Source: Cornus controversa
Taxonomy: Eukaryota > Streptophyta > Magnoliopsida > Cornales > Cornaceae
Assembly: GCA_026545225.1 (NCBI GenBank)
Contig: CM048845.1
Span: forward strand, 121,275,033 to 121,339,032
DNA length: 64,000 nucleotides
Direction: 5' to 3'
Shown: positions 32,558 to 45,934 of the stretch, piece by piece
How positions within the stretch are numbered: position 1 is the first letter of the stretch
Layout of the letters: each line of letters opens with the position of its first letter
Program-made: the position numbers and the translations under genes
The notes under the pieces: generated by a model
Database searches by the model: none
Told to the model about the DNA's origin: nothing
The model's input: the letters and a program-made list of their open reading frames with translations, nothing else

Positions 32558-35500
32558 ATGGATCGAACACTGTTGCCAGAGAAAGAAGAGAGGAGATGGG
32601 TGGAAGCAGAAACAAGGGGTGTGCTTGTGGAAGAATTGAAGAAGTTGAGCAAGATAGCAGCCCCAATGGTGGCAGTGACTGTGTCGCAGTATCTCTTGCA
32701 AGTTGTCTCTATGATGATGGTAGGACACCTCGGCGAACTCTCTCTCTCCAGCATTGCTTTGGGCACCTCTCTCACCACCGTCACTGGCTTCAGTTTCCTT
32801 GTAAATTCTTCTTTCTTCTCATCAGCTAGTAGCCTAGCTAGTACTAGTTCATATACTGTATTTCATAACTGATATATATATATATACACACACACACACC
32901 TTGTATTTTGTTAACCACCAAGTTCTTTTCGATTCGTTCATTAGGATCAGAGCTGTTTCGTTGTTTTCAAGGCCATTCAAAGCATGTTAACGGTAGTTCG
33001 ATTGAAAAACTGTGGAAGGAGCAAAATTGCCTGACAGAATTCTGTCTCGTGGCCTGCTAATATTGAAATAAGCTCCGAATTGTAGAAGGGATACAATATT
33101 CGCACTCTCATTTTTTACGTTTGCACTCTCATCTTAAGAGAAATGTCACTTCTAACTTTTACTTTAAATGTGAATGATTAACTTTTTTTAAAATACTACA
33201 CTATCATTTTAGACATCTTTTTTTTCCTTATCTTTAATGTTTTTGGTCTCTTTCGATCAGATCCAAAAAAAATACTCGAAAAAAAATAATCCAAAAAAAT
33301 ATTCTCTTTTTACGAGACCCAAAAAAAATTATTTATGTTAATAAATTATTTTTTTTGGCAAAACCAAAATATATATAGATATATATCTGTTAAATAAATT
33401 ATATCTTTTGTTGGGAGATAAAAAAATATCTCTGGTAAATAAATTATTTCTTTTGGTAGGAATTAAAAATTAAAAAGTACCTAAAAAATAGTTATCTATG
33501 TTCAATAAATTCTCTCTTGACACGACCCAAAAAAAAAGTATATAAAATTTTTTATTGTTGTTGAATAAACTATCTACATTGAGAGTACCCAAAAAAAAAA
33601 ATTTATCATTATTGAATAAATTATATCTTTTGATAAGTTCAAAAAAAGAAATTATCTCTGTTGAATAAATTATCTGTATTAGAAGAAACCAAAAAAAAAA
33701 TTATTTTTGTTAAATAAATAAATCCATTTTGAGAAGACAAAAAAAAACTATGAACAAGTTATCTCTTTTGACAAGATTAAAAAAAAAAAAAAAAAAGCAG
33801 TAAAGAAAGTAAAAAAGGTAAATTTTTTTATCTCTTTTGATAAAACCCAAAAAAAACATAATAAAGAAACTAAAGAAGGTAAAAAAGAGTTTAACTTTAT
33901 AGTATAAAAGGTAGTTGTGATATTATAAAATAAGGAATGATGTACTAATTAGTTTATAAATCTTTTTGTCATTTTCTTTTTAAAAAAAAGGTAAGTGGAG
34001 TACAATTGTAGAAAAGATGAGTACGAACCTCCCTTGTCAAATAGCTTCCAATATATATATATATTGTTTTTTTTCATTTTGGAAAGAACTACGGCAACTA
34101 CTATATGGTAAAACTCATCAAACTAAGCTAATATGTTGCATGACATGCCAGATAAATCATTGATTATATGGCCTATGCTTTTTGAAAAACATGCCAGATT
34201 AGATATGAGGTTTGACAGGGCATGACTTTGCAGCTATTTGATAGGAGTTAGTGTTACTCTTGGTTGAAATATAATAATGCTTTATAGATAACATATCATG
34301 TGTGTTTCTGCCTTATTTGTACTTTAGTTTTTCTTCTTGCTCACATTCCTCTAACTAAGACCCGAAGAATAGATTTAGTGGGCAATCAAAAACAAACTCA
34401 TCTAAGCCTATCAAAAAAGGATGTAAAATCTACTGACTAAGATTTTCGATGTGCAAGCAGTTGGGATTGGCTAGCGCATTGGAAACTCTGTGTGGGCAAG
34501 CTTATGGAGCAGAGCAATACCAAAAGATTGGAATTTATACTTGCACTGCTATCATTTCTCTCGTTGTGGTTTGTTTCCCGATATCTCTAATGTGGATCTT
34601 CATGGGCAAATTACTAACTTTCATGGGTCAAGACCCTTCAATCTCATATGAGGCTGAGAAATATGCTATTTGGCTCATCCCTGCATTATTTGCTTATGCA
34701 ATTCTTCAATCGCTGTTTCGCTACTTCCAGACTCAGAGTATGATCCTCCCAATGCTTGTAACTTCATGCACAATCCTCTGTATACATGTACCTCTTTGCT
34801 GGTATCTAGTGTTTAAGCTGGAATTAGGAAGCATTGGGGCAGCTTTAGCCATGGACGTATCGTATTGGTTGAATGTGGTATTGCTTGGGTTATACATGAT
34901 GTATTCTTCATCTTGTGAGAAGACTCGCCTCCATTTCTCAATCGAGGTTTTTCATAATGTTTGGGAGTTCTTCAGCTTAGCAATCCCTTCTGCTGTAATG
35001 ATTTGGTATATATATATTCATTTGGTCACACACAAACGCACAGACACGTGTAGTAAAATAGGTTGATTTTTGTCCTTAATTTTTTTTGCTTTACAATGAT
35101 TTTAGTCTGGAATGGTGGTCATTTGAGTTGCTTATTCTGCTGTCTGGACTTTTACCAAATCCGAAACTTGAGGCTTCAGTGCTTTCAATATGGTATGCTT
35201 CTTTCTTTAATTCTTCCAGAATATTATGATATGGGGACCTTAAAATAAGAATGCTTCTAACCGCCTTTTCATGATATAATATTTGCAGCCTTACCACCAC
35301 TACATTGCACTACTTCATACCTTATGGATTTAGTGCAGCTGTGAGGTTTGATCTAAACTTGTTTAGAATGTAATATATATATATATATACACACATTATA
35401 TGTATGAGCATGAATTTCTGAAAGAACAGCTTGTTAACCATTTTGTAGCACTCGGGTTTCAAATGAATTAGGAGCCGGGAATCCACAGGCAGCAAGAGTG

Positions 35501-36258
35501 GCTGCTTGGGCTGTAACAGTTGCTGCTGTGGCAGAGGCGGTAACAGTAAGCGCGATTCTCTTCTGTTGCCGCTATGTTCTGGGATATGTTTACAGCAATG
35601 AGAAGGAGGTTGTTGATTATGTCAAAGAAATGACTCCTATACTTTGTATTTCAGTAATAATGGACAGCTTACAAGCAGTACTTTCTGGTTAGCTTCTTAC
35701 TCTTTGCCATGTTTCATATAATTAGGAGCTCCATATAAGAAGAGGACTAGTCATTTTACCACTCTGAATCTGAATTCACACAATAAACATTACAATGTTA
35801 GTTTCTTCTTTCCGTCAGGCGTTGCCAGAGGAAGTGGATTGCAACATATCGGGGCCTATGTCAATCTCGGTGCATACTATCTTGTTGGAATTCCTGTAGC
35901 TGCAGTTTTGGGTTTTGCCCTGTGTTTAAGAGGGAAAGGCCTTTGGATTGGAATTGTGATTGGGTCGACGGTACAGGCATCTTTGTTTGTTCTCATAACA
36001 AGTTCTATAAATTGGCAAAAACAGGTTATTATTATTTCTTTTTTACACTTAATGTCCTCTTTGATGTTTTAAGTATTAGTATGTGGGAGAGAGTTTAACT
36101 TGAAATTCGATAACCACTTTGGATTGAATTTGTGTGGTCTTTTACTACTTTTTAGACTCAGACCAGACCAGGTTAAGTGATTTTGTGAAATTCTTCGTTT
36201 GCAGGCAACCAAGGCAAGGGAGAGGATATTTGAAGGAACATTTTCAGCAGAGAATTGA
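32558..36258 (+). CDS. MATE-3: complete MATE/DTX efflux transporter with a transposon in intron 1
   Basis: Exons 32558-32800, 34461-35005, 35106-35192, 35289-35345, 35449-35687, 35819-36024, 36205-36258 have exactly the same lengths as in MATE-2 and give 476 residues without stops. GT-AG junctions are all kept. It carries [13 protein letters not shown] (86-98) and [12 protein letters not shown] (312-323). It is the most diverged visible copy, with scattered substitutions (for example YEAEKYAIW where MATE-2 has [16 protein letters not shown] for QSLIRYF). Intron 1 is 1660 bp versus 653 bp because of a family B element (33088-34033). Role as for MATE-2: a membrane antiporter exporting small organic molecules, substrate unknown. 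Confidence 0.95.
33088..34033 (-). mobile_element. TIR element family B in MATE-3 intron 1, inverted
   Basis: 946 bp, starting GGGATACAATATTCGCACTC and ending GAGTACGAACCTCCC. The intron of MATE-2 has the empty site (aattgtagaatagcttcc). Flanks TTGTAGAA / TTGTCAAA look like an 8-bp target duplication with two changes. The interior shows the family's reiterated units in the opposite orientation to the other copies. No ORF. Confidence 0.8.
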
Positions 36259-36359
36259 TTGAATCGAATGAGTAAGGCATACATAATAAGCTGTTCTCTA
36301 GATCACGTTTTTGTGGTCTAGTTGTGATCTGCTTGCATTTTTAAGTGTCTCAACTATTA

Positions 36360-36538
36360 GGGAAATGCTAAACGTGATGAAATTTTATATGAATTATCAT
36401 CATAAATGATGTGGCTGGTGATAATACCATTGGTATTTCGTGTGTGGGGGAATCCCACCAATACTAACTCACCATTTAATTGCCACATCATTCAAGATAA
36501 AAATTCATGAAATATTTTTATGACGTATAGCATTGCTC
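36360..36538. mobile_element. MULE-type foldback MITE in the MATE-3 3' flank
   Basis: Same insertion as 164-343, with the same 9-bp duplication CAACTATTA (36351-36359, 36539-36547). The shared site shows it was present before the block duplication. It probably lies in the 3' UTR, 101 bp after the stop. Confidence 0.85.
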
Positions 36539-38127
36539 CAACTATTAACATCCCCATGCTGCCAAGAGAAAATGTTCCGTGAAATTCAAAATTTTCATTG
36601 ATTTTGATAGTAGCTCTTATGTAGTTCAAGTTTGTATGTGTGTCTATCAATTAAGGAACAGTTTAGACTTAAGAAGGTTGTACTTCACTGAAATTATGTA
36701 AGCCTTTGTGTAAAGACTGAAAAGTCACAGGGGTTAATTAATTTGTATTTTGTTCCAGTGACTATCCATTGCAGACTTGTAGTGATTGTGCATTGGATAT
36801 GCTCAGTTATGAGACTGTTTATTTCCCATATCTATTGGGTCAACTTATCAACCATATAGATGATCATGAATGTATATATAAATATGTCACAGGGTATTGT
36901 TGAGATTTGAGATCAATAAATGTATACTCTTTGAATTAACAGATTAATCTTCGAGATTTGCTAGCAATTGTGGCGCCGTAAAAACTGTTGTTAGTTAGTC
37001 GCACTTCTTATTGTGCCACGTTAGATTTGAGCAAACACCAAGATAAAAGTTTTCTCTCTTCTTTATTACTTTTTTTCATATATTTACATATGGGAACTGA
37101 TATTTGCACTCCATTAGTTTTTTCTGGCACTCCATTCTCTTTTTTGTTTAAAATGAAATTACAAAAGTGTCCATAAATCACGTATTACACGATTTTTACA
37201 TTTTTAATACTATAATCGTCTTTCTATATTAAAGTCAGGATTTTTGAATTTTTACAATTCGTTTCTTTAGTTTTAATGTATCATTTTAGTTTAGATAATA
37301 GTTTTTTTTTCTTCATGACAAGAAAAGAGAAATATTAGAAATTAAACATCTTAATGAAGATTTAATGAAGAAAAATTTTTGGGATAGGAATTTTTGTTTT
37401 GTTTTGAGTCTGAGCCTTCACAAATTTATATAATATATATACACACTGTAAATATACAGAAACTATATTATATACTACCTAAAAATAGTTAATTAAATCA
37501 CATAATAATATACCTTCTAAAAGTCCCTTTTAAAATCAAACAAGCTTTCATTGGCTTGCTTATTGAAATATACTACCAAATTTTTATTTAAGTAAAACTA
37601 GAATTTTCTTAGATTTTCGATTCAATTAAATAAATATTAGAAAAAAATTCAATTAAAGATTACGGTTTAACCTGTAAGTCGATGACCTAATACATGATAG
37701 GTGCATGAACTAATAGCGTGGCATCAATCAGTCCATGCGTATGGACTGCTAGGGTTACAATGAGAGTGCTCTGCCCTCGTCTCTAGAATTTCGGCTCAAT
37801 TCTGTGAAAAGAATTTGTCCTCTATTTTTTATTTTTTTTAATGGCGCGCGTGAGGTACACGCGCCTAAGGTCTGTTTGGCCACTTAAAAACTGCTTTAAA
37901 GCCATTTTCTGCACTTAATTAATTAAAACAAAATTATAAGAGGATTACTCTGCCACCAAACAGACTTTAAAGGCTATATTCGGCAATAGTGGTCCAAAAA
38001 TAATATTTTTTATACAAATGTTGCTAATTTTTTTATTAAAATATTGTTTAAATTGAAAATTATTGTATTGTTTAATCTTTTATTACTTAAAACTTCAAAA
38101 CATCTTAAAAACATCAAAATACAACAT
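36539..38127. other. MATE-3 3' flank, block II version
   Basis: Follows 345-1505, then jumps to the equivalents of 2793-2837 and 4475-4899. It lacks the foldback, solo LTR and MITE of block I, so it supplies the empty sites for two of them (near 37710 and 38125). Non-coding. Confidence 0.75.
36915..36920 (+). promoter_or_regulatory. Candidate polyadenylation signal of MATE-3
   Basis: AATAAA conserved with the other two flanks. Confidence 0.4.
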
Positions 38128-38570
38128 AAATTATACTCTGTAACTCTTCATCATCAGAGTGGTTCCACAAATGTTTTATTAAATCTTTCCTCAACTGCAT
38201 ATTTATATTTTTGTCGCGAATCTAGCTAGCGTTGGCGTGCCACAAAAATAGATGGGTGTTGACTAAAACTGGATGACGGGATGTTCTCATCCGGTAGTGG
38301 AGTCCATCTTTTAACGTTGGTGCATGTAGCACTCATCTTCAATGATCATGTTGTGAAAGATGATGCACATTTTCATTATGAGGCATAAGCCATCTCTCTC
38401 CCAAAAATGCACAAGTCTTTGTGTGATTGCTCACTTGATCTGTAAGACCCCAAAAGCTTGTTCCACACCTTTCCTACAGACATCGTCTTTTTGCAAATAA
38501 TTTTTCTTTCCTAGTAGTTGGGTGTCCACTTAAGGTATATAATATCAAACAAGTAATACCTATTTGAATA
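38128..38570 (-). pseudogene. C-terminal part of dead Harbinger-type transposase, block II copy
   Basis: Paralogue of 5130-5550 with the same motifs and breaks. Confirms the transposase was already split before the block duplication. Confidence 0.75.
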
Positions 38571-38577
38571 GTGATGT

Positions 38578-41500
38578 TGTTGGGCCTATATTTTTCTTTA
38601 TTTTAATTATGAGTTAATTATGTTTAAGCATGAAAAATATGCTTGAGTATGTGTTTGTGAGTTATGCGATTTTTTTTTAGTTTTCGAGTACGGGTGTAAG
38701 ACTTAAGTGCAAAGTCTTACATATATGTAAGATACTTTTATATGTATGAGTGTATTTGAGACCATACACACACTACCACTTCCTCTCTCTCCCCTGTTTG
38801 GCTAACCATTTAGGGTTTTGATTGGTTGAACACTCGATTTGGAGATCATAGAAGTTTTGGAGATTTGAGGATTTGTGCCAATTAGTTTAGAATTGAGGTA
38901 GAGGTGTAATTTTCTTCTTAGTTTTTGACTTTACAGGTCACCAAGGTGTTATATCGTGATTTAGCATGTCTAATTGTATAAAATTAATCTTGTCTATGAT
39001 ATTGTGTTGTCTCGCATGCTATATTTGTGTTCAAGGTGTTAATTACACGTCATCATACTTGCTATTGGAATACATGTGTATAATGTGTGCAAAGGTGATG
39101 TCCTTGTACTTGAAAGGTGAAATTTTGTATACAAGTATGTTGTTTACTTGAGTTGTGGTCATACATGAGGTATGTGCTAGTTAGAGAGCATGCTTAGTTC
39201 AGATGGAATTATATGCATATATGCTTATGAAGACGTATGTATGTTGTATGCTTCATGTGATTGATAAAATGCATGAAATGAAGATTTTTCATAAAAATGC
39301 ATGAATTGTTGATATTCCATGAGGTGAATACCATAGTATGGTTTAGACATGTTGAGCATGGATTATTGTGGCATGAGATGCACATTGTGATGAATTTGAC
39401 AAATTCTTGAATTGATTGTAGTTGGTGTATTTGCAAACCAATGTGTTGATTGTACTTGGTGAATTTTTTTTATCTAGAAAAATGATTTAATTTGTAGACT
39501 GAGCTGACTTATGCTTATAGAATTGGATCATTTGCATGATTTGATCTCAACCGTCCATTACTGTATAATACAAATAAGTCCAAATGAATTAGAGCATGGT
39601 AAAGGAAAATATAGTGATGATGAAGTCATTAAAAATTCTAAATTGAAGGAAATGGATAATGAAAAAGATGAATATACTGATGATTCTTATATGAACAAAT
39701 GAGTGTATTTATATAAGATGAAAAATATAGTTGTTGAAAAAAAAGTAAAATAAAAAATAAATTAAATTAAAATATATTATTACTTTTTACTAGCAAAATT
39801 TTTTAAAGAGCTAATGTGAACCAAAAATTTGGAGAGTCAAAAATGCTGACGTTACTCTTGAAAAATCTATTGATTTTGAGGAAGAAAAAAAATAATAATA
39901 ATGAAGTGTCAAATTTAAGAAGGGCAATGTGAATGCTCTAAACACTTTTTGGAACACAATAACAAGTGAAGATAATGTTGAACAAGCATTGTACACAGGG
40001 ACCACAGACATTTAAAAGCACTTTTAAGAAGGCCAGAGCAAAGGCCTACAAGCCAATGGAAACGATAAAAACAAAATAAAAAAGTCAACAAAACAATCTG
40101 GGACTTGGGCAGCTCGAAATAAAATAAAATAAAATAAAATAAAAAACAATATGAGAATAAAAAATGAAATAAAATAAAATAAAACTCTCAACCGGGCATG
40201 GCATATCTCGGTAGTATTATTTTTCCATACAAGTAACTGTTCACATATTCCAATTTTGGTTTATTGCTTTCTAAATTGATAAATTTTCCCCAATTCCACC
40301 AATAATAGACTAACTCGGTAATTGCGGTGCATCTATACATTGGTGTGATGTTAATTAGTGAAAAAAAATTCTTTAAGCGGATGACAATTGTTGACTAAGA
40401 AATTAATTAATAATTAAATTATGATAATCTTTATTACTAAATGAGTAATTTTAGCATGAAATCGATGATAATTGTCATAAACTCTCTATCTTTTTATTGT
40501 GATTGTATAAGAATTATATAGTTCAAAATTTCATACCAAATTTTATTTACAATAGATCAATAGATCATATTAATCCATCAAATTTTTATATTCTCTGTAT
40601 TTTGACTTCATTTGATCAAATTAACCTATCATATTTGATCATCTTGTATATTTATATTTTTTTAATATTTTGATTTGATTTTTTTACAGTAACATTAATT
40701 TAATATTAGTTATGTGACAATGTAATTTGTACATTATTTATTTTTGGAAGGCGATATTTGCATTCCCCTTTTCTACATTTACACTTCACCTGCCTTTTTC
40801 TTTTAAATGAAATGACAAGAAGGTTTCTAAACTCATTAATGCATCATCTTTTATTTTATAATACCATAACTATTTTTTATACTATAAACTTCAATATTTT
40901 TTTTTACATTTTTTACAAATAACTTTTTTTCTTGGGTCATTATTTTTTTAGGTACTTTTTTTTTTTTTTTAATCTTGTCAAGAGAGATCATTTATTCAAT
41001 AGAGATAATATTTTTTTGAGTACTTTTTTGTTGGGTCCTATCAAAGGAGATAGTTTAATAAATAAAGATATATATATTTTTTGGGTACGATTAAAAAAGA
41101 AATTTTATTCAATAGAGATAACTTTTTTTGGGTACATTTTTTTCTCTTGTCAAAAGAGAAAATTTATTCAACAGAGATAATTTTTTTGGGTCTCTCTTTT
41201 TTTGCATACTATATTTTTTTTTCCGATTCTGTCAAAGGAGATATTTTATTCAACAAAGATAACTTTTTTTGGGGGGTCTTGTCAAAAGAAATAAATTCCT
41301 GTCAAAAGAGACCGAAAACATTAAAGATTGGAGACAGAGAAGAGGATATCTGAAAGAATAGTCGTGTAATTTGAAAAAACATAATAATTAACTTCTAAAG
41401 TTAAACTTAAAAGTATCATTTATTTAATATGGGCTCCTTTATATTTTTTTAAAATGTGTTAATTTAAAAATAGCGCTCATAATTATTATCATGAGGTGGA

Positions 41501-43263
41501 TCTTATAGCATTGTTGTTAATTAATATTTTGATATAAGTTAATTATTAACCTCATGTCATGTCATAGTATGTATGCATTAAATGATGGACCATATGCTTT
41601 TAATAATCTTGTCTATGATATTGTGTTGTCTCACATGCTATATTTGTGTTCAAGGTGTTAATTACACGTCATTAAACTTGCTATTGGAATACATGTGTAT
41701 AATGTGTGCGAAGTTGATGTCCTTGTACTTGAAAGGTGAAATTTTGTATACAAGTATGTTGTATACTTGAGTTATGGTCATACATGAGGTATATGCTAGT
41801 TAGAGAGCATGCTTAGTTCAGTTGGAATTATATGCATATATGCTTATGAAGACATATGTATATTGTATGCTCGATGTGTTTGATCATGAAATGAAGATTT
41901 TTCATAAAAATGCATGAATTATTGATATTCTATGAGGTGAATACCATGACATTGTGTTAGGTATGGTTTATACATGTTGAGCATGGATTATTGTGGCATG
42001 AGATGCACATTGTGATGAATTTGACAAATTCTTGAATTGATTGTACTTGGTGTATTTGCAAACCAATGTGTTGGATGTTGATTTTGGGAAGATGTCGCGG
42101 GAAGTAAGAAAGGCCTGGAGTCCTTGGGTGAAAGTCCAAACCTTAAACAAGCGGGTGTCGTTACCATCGGGTTAGCAACTCGTCAATCGAGGGATTGGAG
42201 TATTTGGCTCAAATGACATGTACTCAGTTGTTGGCGTTTACTCCCATCTTGTTTGATTTTGAATTTTTGACTTGGTATTTGAGTCTTGTTGTAAATGTAA
42301 TTTGGAAATTGAGCTCATTGTTTTGATTATGCTATACAATGTTGTGCTTGCTTACGTTATTGGATAAGCCTTGTTGTGATGAATGCATAAGGTATGTTAT
42401 GTATAGTTTTGAAGTTGGCTTTACTATGCATTGAGAACTATACCATGTAGTTGTGTAGGTTTTACCATATTGCATTCGTGCATGGTCGTTTGAGTCATTT
42501 ATTAAGTTAGTTTGAACATTCCTACTGGGCAAGTTGTTGCTTACCCTCCCCCCCCCCCCCCCCAAACATTTTTCAAATAAGGAGCATGTTAATAAGGATG
42601 CTTTGGTGTTTTGAGATTTTGTTATTTTGTATATATTGACTACGTATGCCATGTTAGGCTTTTAGAGAGGGAAATGGAATATTAGTGAGAAACAATCAAT
42701 GTTAGGACTATGGGCATGTATATATTATATTTTGGATGTTGTTTCTTTTTAATCTTCTCTCATTTAGATTTAAAGGCATGTATGTAATTGGACATCAATT
42801 GGATATCAATCAATGTATTATGATGTTCCATTTTTTTGTATGTGTGAAATGAATGGTTTTAGTTAAATTTTGAGCAAATTAGGAAATATATGAGAATTCA
42901 TGATTGAGGGTTGAACTGAAAATTTGGCTAAGTATAGAATGCAAGGCTACTCGACTAAAGGTTTTCGAACCCCTTTTTAAAGGCATTCAAGCGCATGATT
43001 CACAATTTGGACATATTTTTACTTCAACTTCAAACGGACATATTTCATTCATTTCAAATCGAAATCGAGTGATTTTGTTTTTTTTTTAAATAAGTATTTT
43101 TTATCACTCTTTCAAATGGGATATGTTTTAGTTCAAGATTCCAATCATAAAAATAGTTAAGTACTCGAAATTGAGAGATTCATGAGTGTGAACCGGTTTA
43201 GCCAATTATTAATCACCTTATTTTCTTTGCTCTTAATCAGGTGTTGGGAATTGGGATATAATA
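38578..43263. mobile_element. Solo-LTR-like element with internal duplication, block II copy
   Basis: Paralogue of 5561-10284, from TGTTGGGCC to a mutated right end (GGGATATAATA), with the 465-bp repeats at 38985-39448 and 41604-42072 and a family B element at 40746-41415. The C-run is 16 bases here. Confidence 0.6.
40746..41415. mobile_element. TIR element family B, truncated copy (block II)
   Basis: Paralogue of 7730-8400, starting GGAAGGCGATATTTGCATTC. Right terminal repeat missing. Confidence 0.7.
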
Positions 43264-44045
43264 GATGCCCATTTACCACAAAATTAATCAGAGAAAATTG
43301 GCCATTGATAATACCGTTGAATACTGAAGAATAATCCAACACATTTAGATTATTGTGTGAACCCGATATTCTAAAGAATGCATGCCAAATTCACAAATCT
43401 TGTGAGGGTACCGCCTCCAATATGAGAGTAGCCTTATGGGAGCATCCTTTGTGCGTCCCATGCTATTCCAATGGACAATTTCTCCATTCTTAGTGCATAT
43501 AGTCAATGGAACCAAGAATACCCAAGAATCTTCTATCCTCCCCTTCTTGAAATAGTTGTGTTATGTCGACTTTGTTAGGTGTACGCATATACTCCTTTCT
43601 ATATACAAGAACAACAACAGTACAAAATACTTTCAAGCTTTTAATGGCAGTGGTCTTGCCGATTTTGATATACTCATCGACATGATCGGCGACACAATTA
43701 TATGTGAGAATACATTGCAGTTATCATCTTTTGTATAGAGGACAATCCCAAACAATCTGCTGCATCCATTTTTTGAATGAAGTACTCGTCATAAGCTTTA
43801 ACGTCATTCAAAATACAAAGAAATAGTTCTCATCGCATCCTAAATCACTTGTGAAATATCTTCGGTGTATATGTGCAATCCTCATCAAAATAGTTTTTCA
43901 TTAACTTACAGTGGTTTCCCTGTCGGTTAGAATGAATGTACTATTTCTTAGGTGGTTTAAAGACTTGTCAGGCTATCTCCGACATCACTGGATTCCAAAA
44001 CATATTGTAATCATATAGATTCTGCTGAATCAACATGTGAATATA
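43264..44045 (-). pseudogene. N-terminal and middle part of dead Harbinger-type transposase, block II copy
   Basis: Paralogue of 10285-11045 with the same RGFLGILGSIDC-like and EAVASQDLWIWHAF-like regions and stops. Confidence 0.75.
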
Positions 44046-45142
44046 GTCATTTTTAGATGAGGATGATGATGATGATGATGAAGAATTAGAGTCTGGCAAA
44101 AGAAAATATCGTGATGATGAAGTCATTGAAAATTTCAAATTGAAGGAGATAGATAATAAAAAAGATGAATGTAGTGATGATTCTCATATGAAAAAATGTG
44201 TGTATTTATATAAGATGAAAAATATAGTCGTTACAAAAAAGTAAAACAAAAAAATAAATTAAATTAAAATAAAAAATATTATTATTTTTTGACTAGCAAT
44301 TTTTAAAAAAAAGATGAATGTGAACCCAAAATCTGAAGTGCCAAAAGTGCTAATGTGATTTTTGAAAAAACTAACACGATTCTTAGAAAAAATGAGGTGT
44401 CAAATTTAAAAAGTCAAATTTTAAAGTGGCCAATACGAATGCTCTAAGCACTTCTTGGAGCACAATAACAACCGAAGATAAATCAACAAGCATAGTACAC
44501 AGGGACCACAAATTCAAAAGCACTTTTAAGAAGGCAAAGACCAAAGGCCTGATGAAGAAGAAAAAAAAAAAAAAAATTTGAACGCGGACCATATGATACA
44601 CTAGAATCTACCATTCTACTCACATAAAATTATTCTCGACTTAGCCTGATTCGAACTCTTTATTATTACTCTAAAAATAAATAAATAAAATTAACTAAAC
44701 AATCTGGACATGGGCAGCTCAATCAGCATACATGCTAACACAGAAACGAGGAATAAAAAATGAAATAAAATAAAATAAAATAAAACTCTCAACAGGCCAT
44801 GGCATATCTCGGTAGTATTATTTTTCCATACAAGTAACTGTTTGCATATTTAAATTTTGGTTTATAGCTTTGTAAATTGATAAATTTTCACCAATATTTG
44901 CGGTGCGTCTTCATTGATGTCATGTTTAGTAAAAATAAAATTCTTTAAGCGCTTGACGATTGTTGACTAAGAAGAAAATCTTTGGAATCAAACTAATAAA
45001 TTAATTAATAATTAAATGATGACAATCTTTATTACTAAATGAGTAATTTTAGCATGAGGTCAACTGTCAATATAGTTGTTATGAGCCCTTTGTCTTTTTT
45101 ACCGTGATTGTATGAGAATTATATATTTCAAAATTTCGTACC
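44046..45142. other. Transposon-derived spacer, block II
   Basis: Parallels 11046-12230. Includes a GATGATGATGATGATGA expansion near 44059 and lacks the palindrome of 11601-11655. Ends in GTACC, the Copia target duplication. Confidence 0.6.
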
Positions 45143-45433
45143 TGTTGTAAAAGTAGTATATATATGTATATGTATATATATATATGTGGCAGTGTGTATA
45201 ATGGAAAGAGAGAAGAAGATTGAGAAGAAAGAGAGAAGGTGAGAGTAGAGATCCGAGAGAGAGAAAGAGAGATAACAGTGAGAGAGAGAAAAGTTTCTGT
45301 CAAAAGAAAAATCACCCTTTGTATATGATCTGATGCTCATATATATAGCAAATGAAAGGAGGTGGGGTGGAGAGATATTTAGATAGGTAATATCTTGTCA
45401 TAAGAAGCCACGTGGGTGAACCCACTTACAACA
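45143..45433 (-). repeat. Copia 3' LTR
   Basis: TGTTGTAAAAGTAGTATATA to CCCACTTACAACA. Contains GA-rich repeats and, on the minus strand, a TATATATA box near 45340. Confidence 0.93.
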
Positions 45434-45934
45434 CTCCCCCTTGGGTTCATGACATTATAAAAAGTACAAAATTCTTGTGTACTTAAAACAAATGGTATTG
45501 CATAAACAAGAACTGACTCATTAAAACCTTGTCAGAAAAACCCAGTGGGATAAAACCTGATCGAAGGAAAAAGAGTGTAGTATGCTAATACCTTTTCAAA
45601 CAAATTCTCCCCCTCATCAGTATGAAAAATCTTTGAGCTGCCACATCCCAATATTGTGAATCAATTTCTTGAATGTCGTGGTAAGCAGAGCTTTAGTGAA
45701 CAGGTCTGCCAAATTATCACACGAACGAATTTACTGGACATCAATATCACCATTTTTCTAAAGCTCGTGAGTATAAAAGAATTTTGGTGAGATGTGTTTG
45801 GTTCTGTCTCCTTTGATATAACCTTCTTTGATTTGTGCAAGACATGCAGCATTATCTTCATATAATATCGTTGGGATATTATTTATTGAGAAGAGTCCAC
45901 AGTTTTATCTAATATGCTGTATCATTGATCTTAG

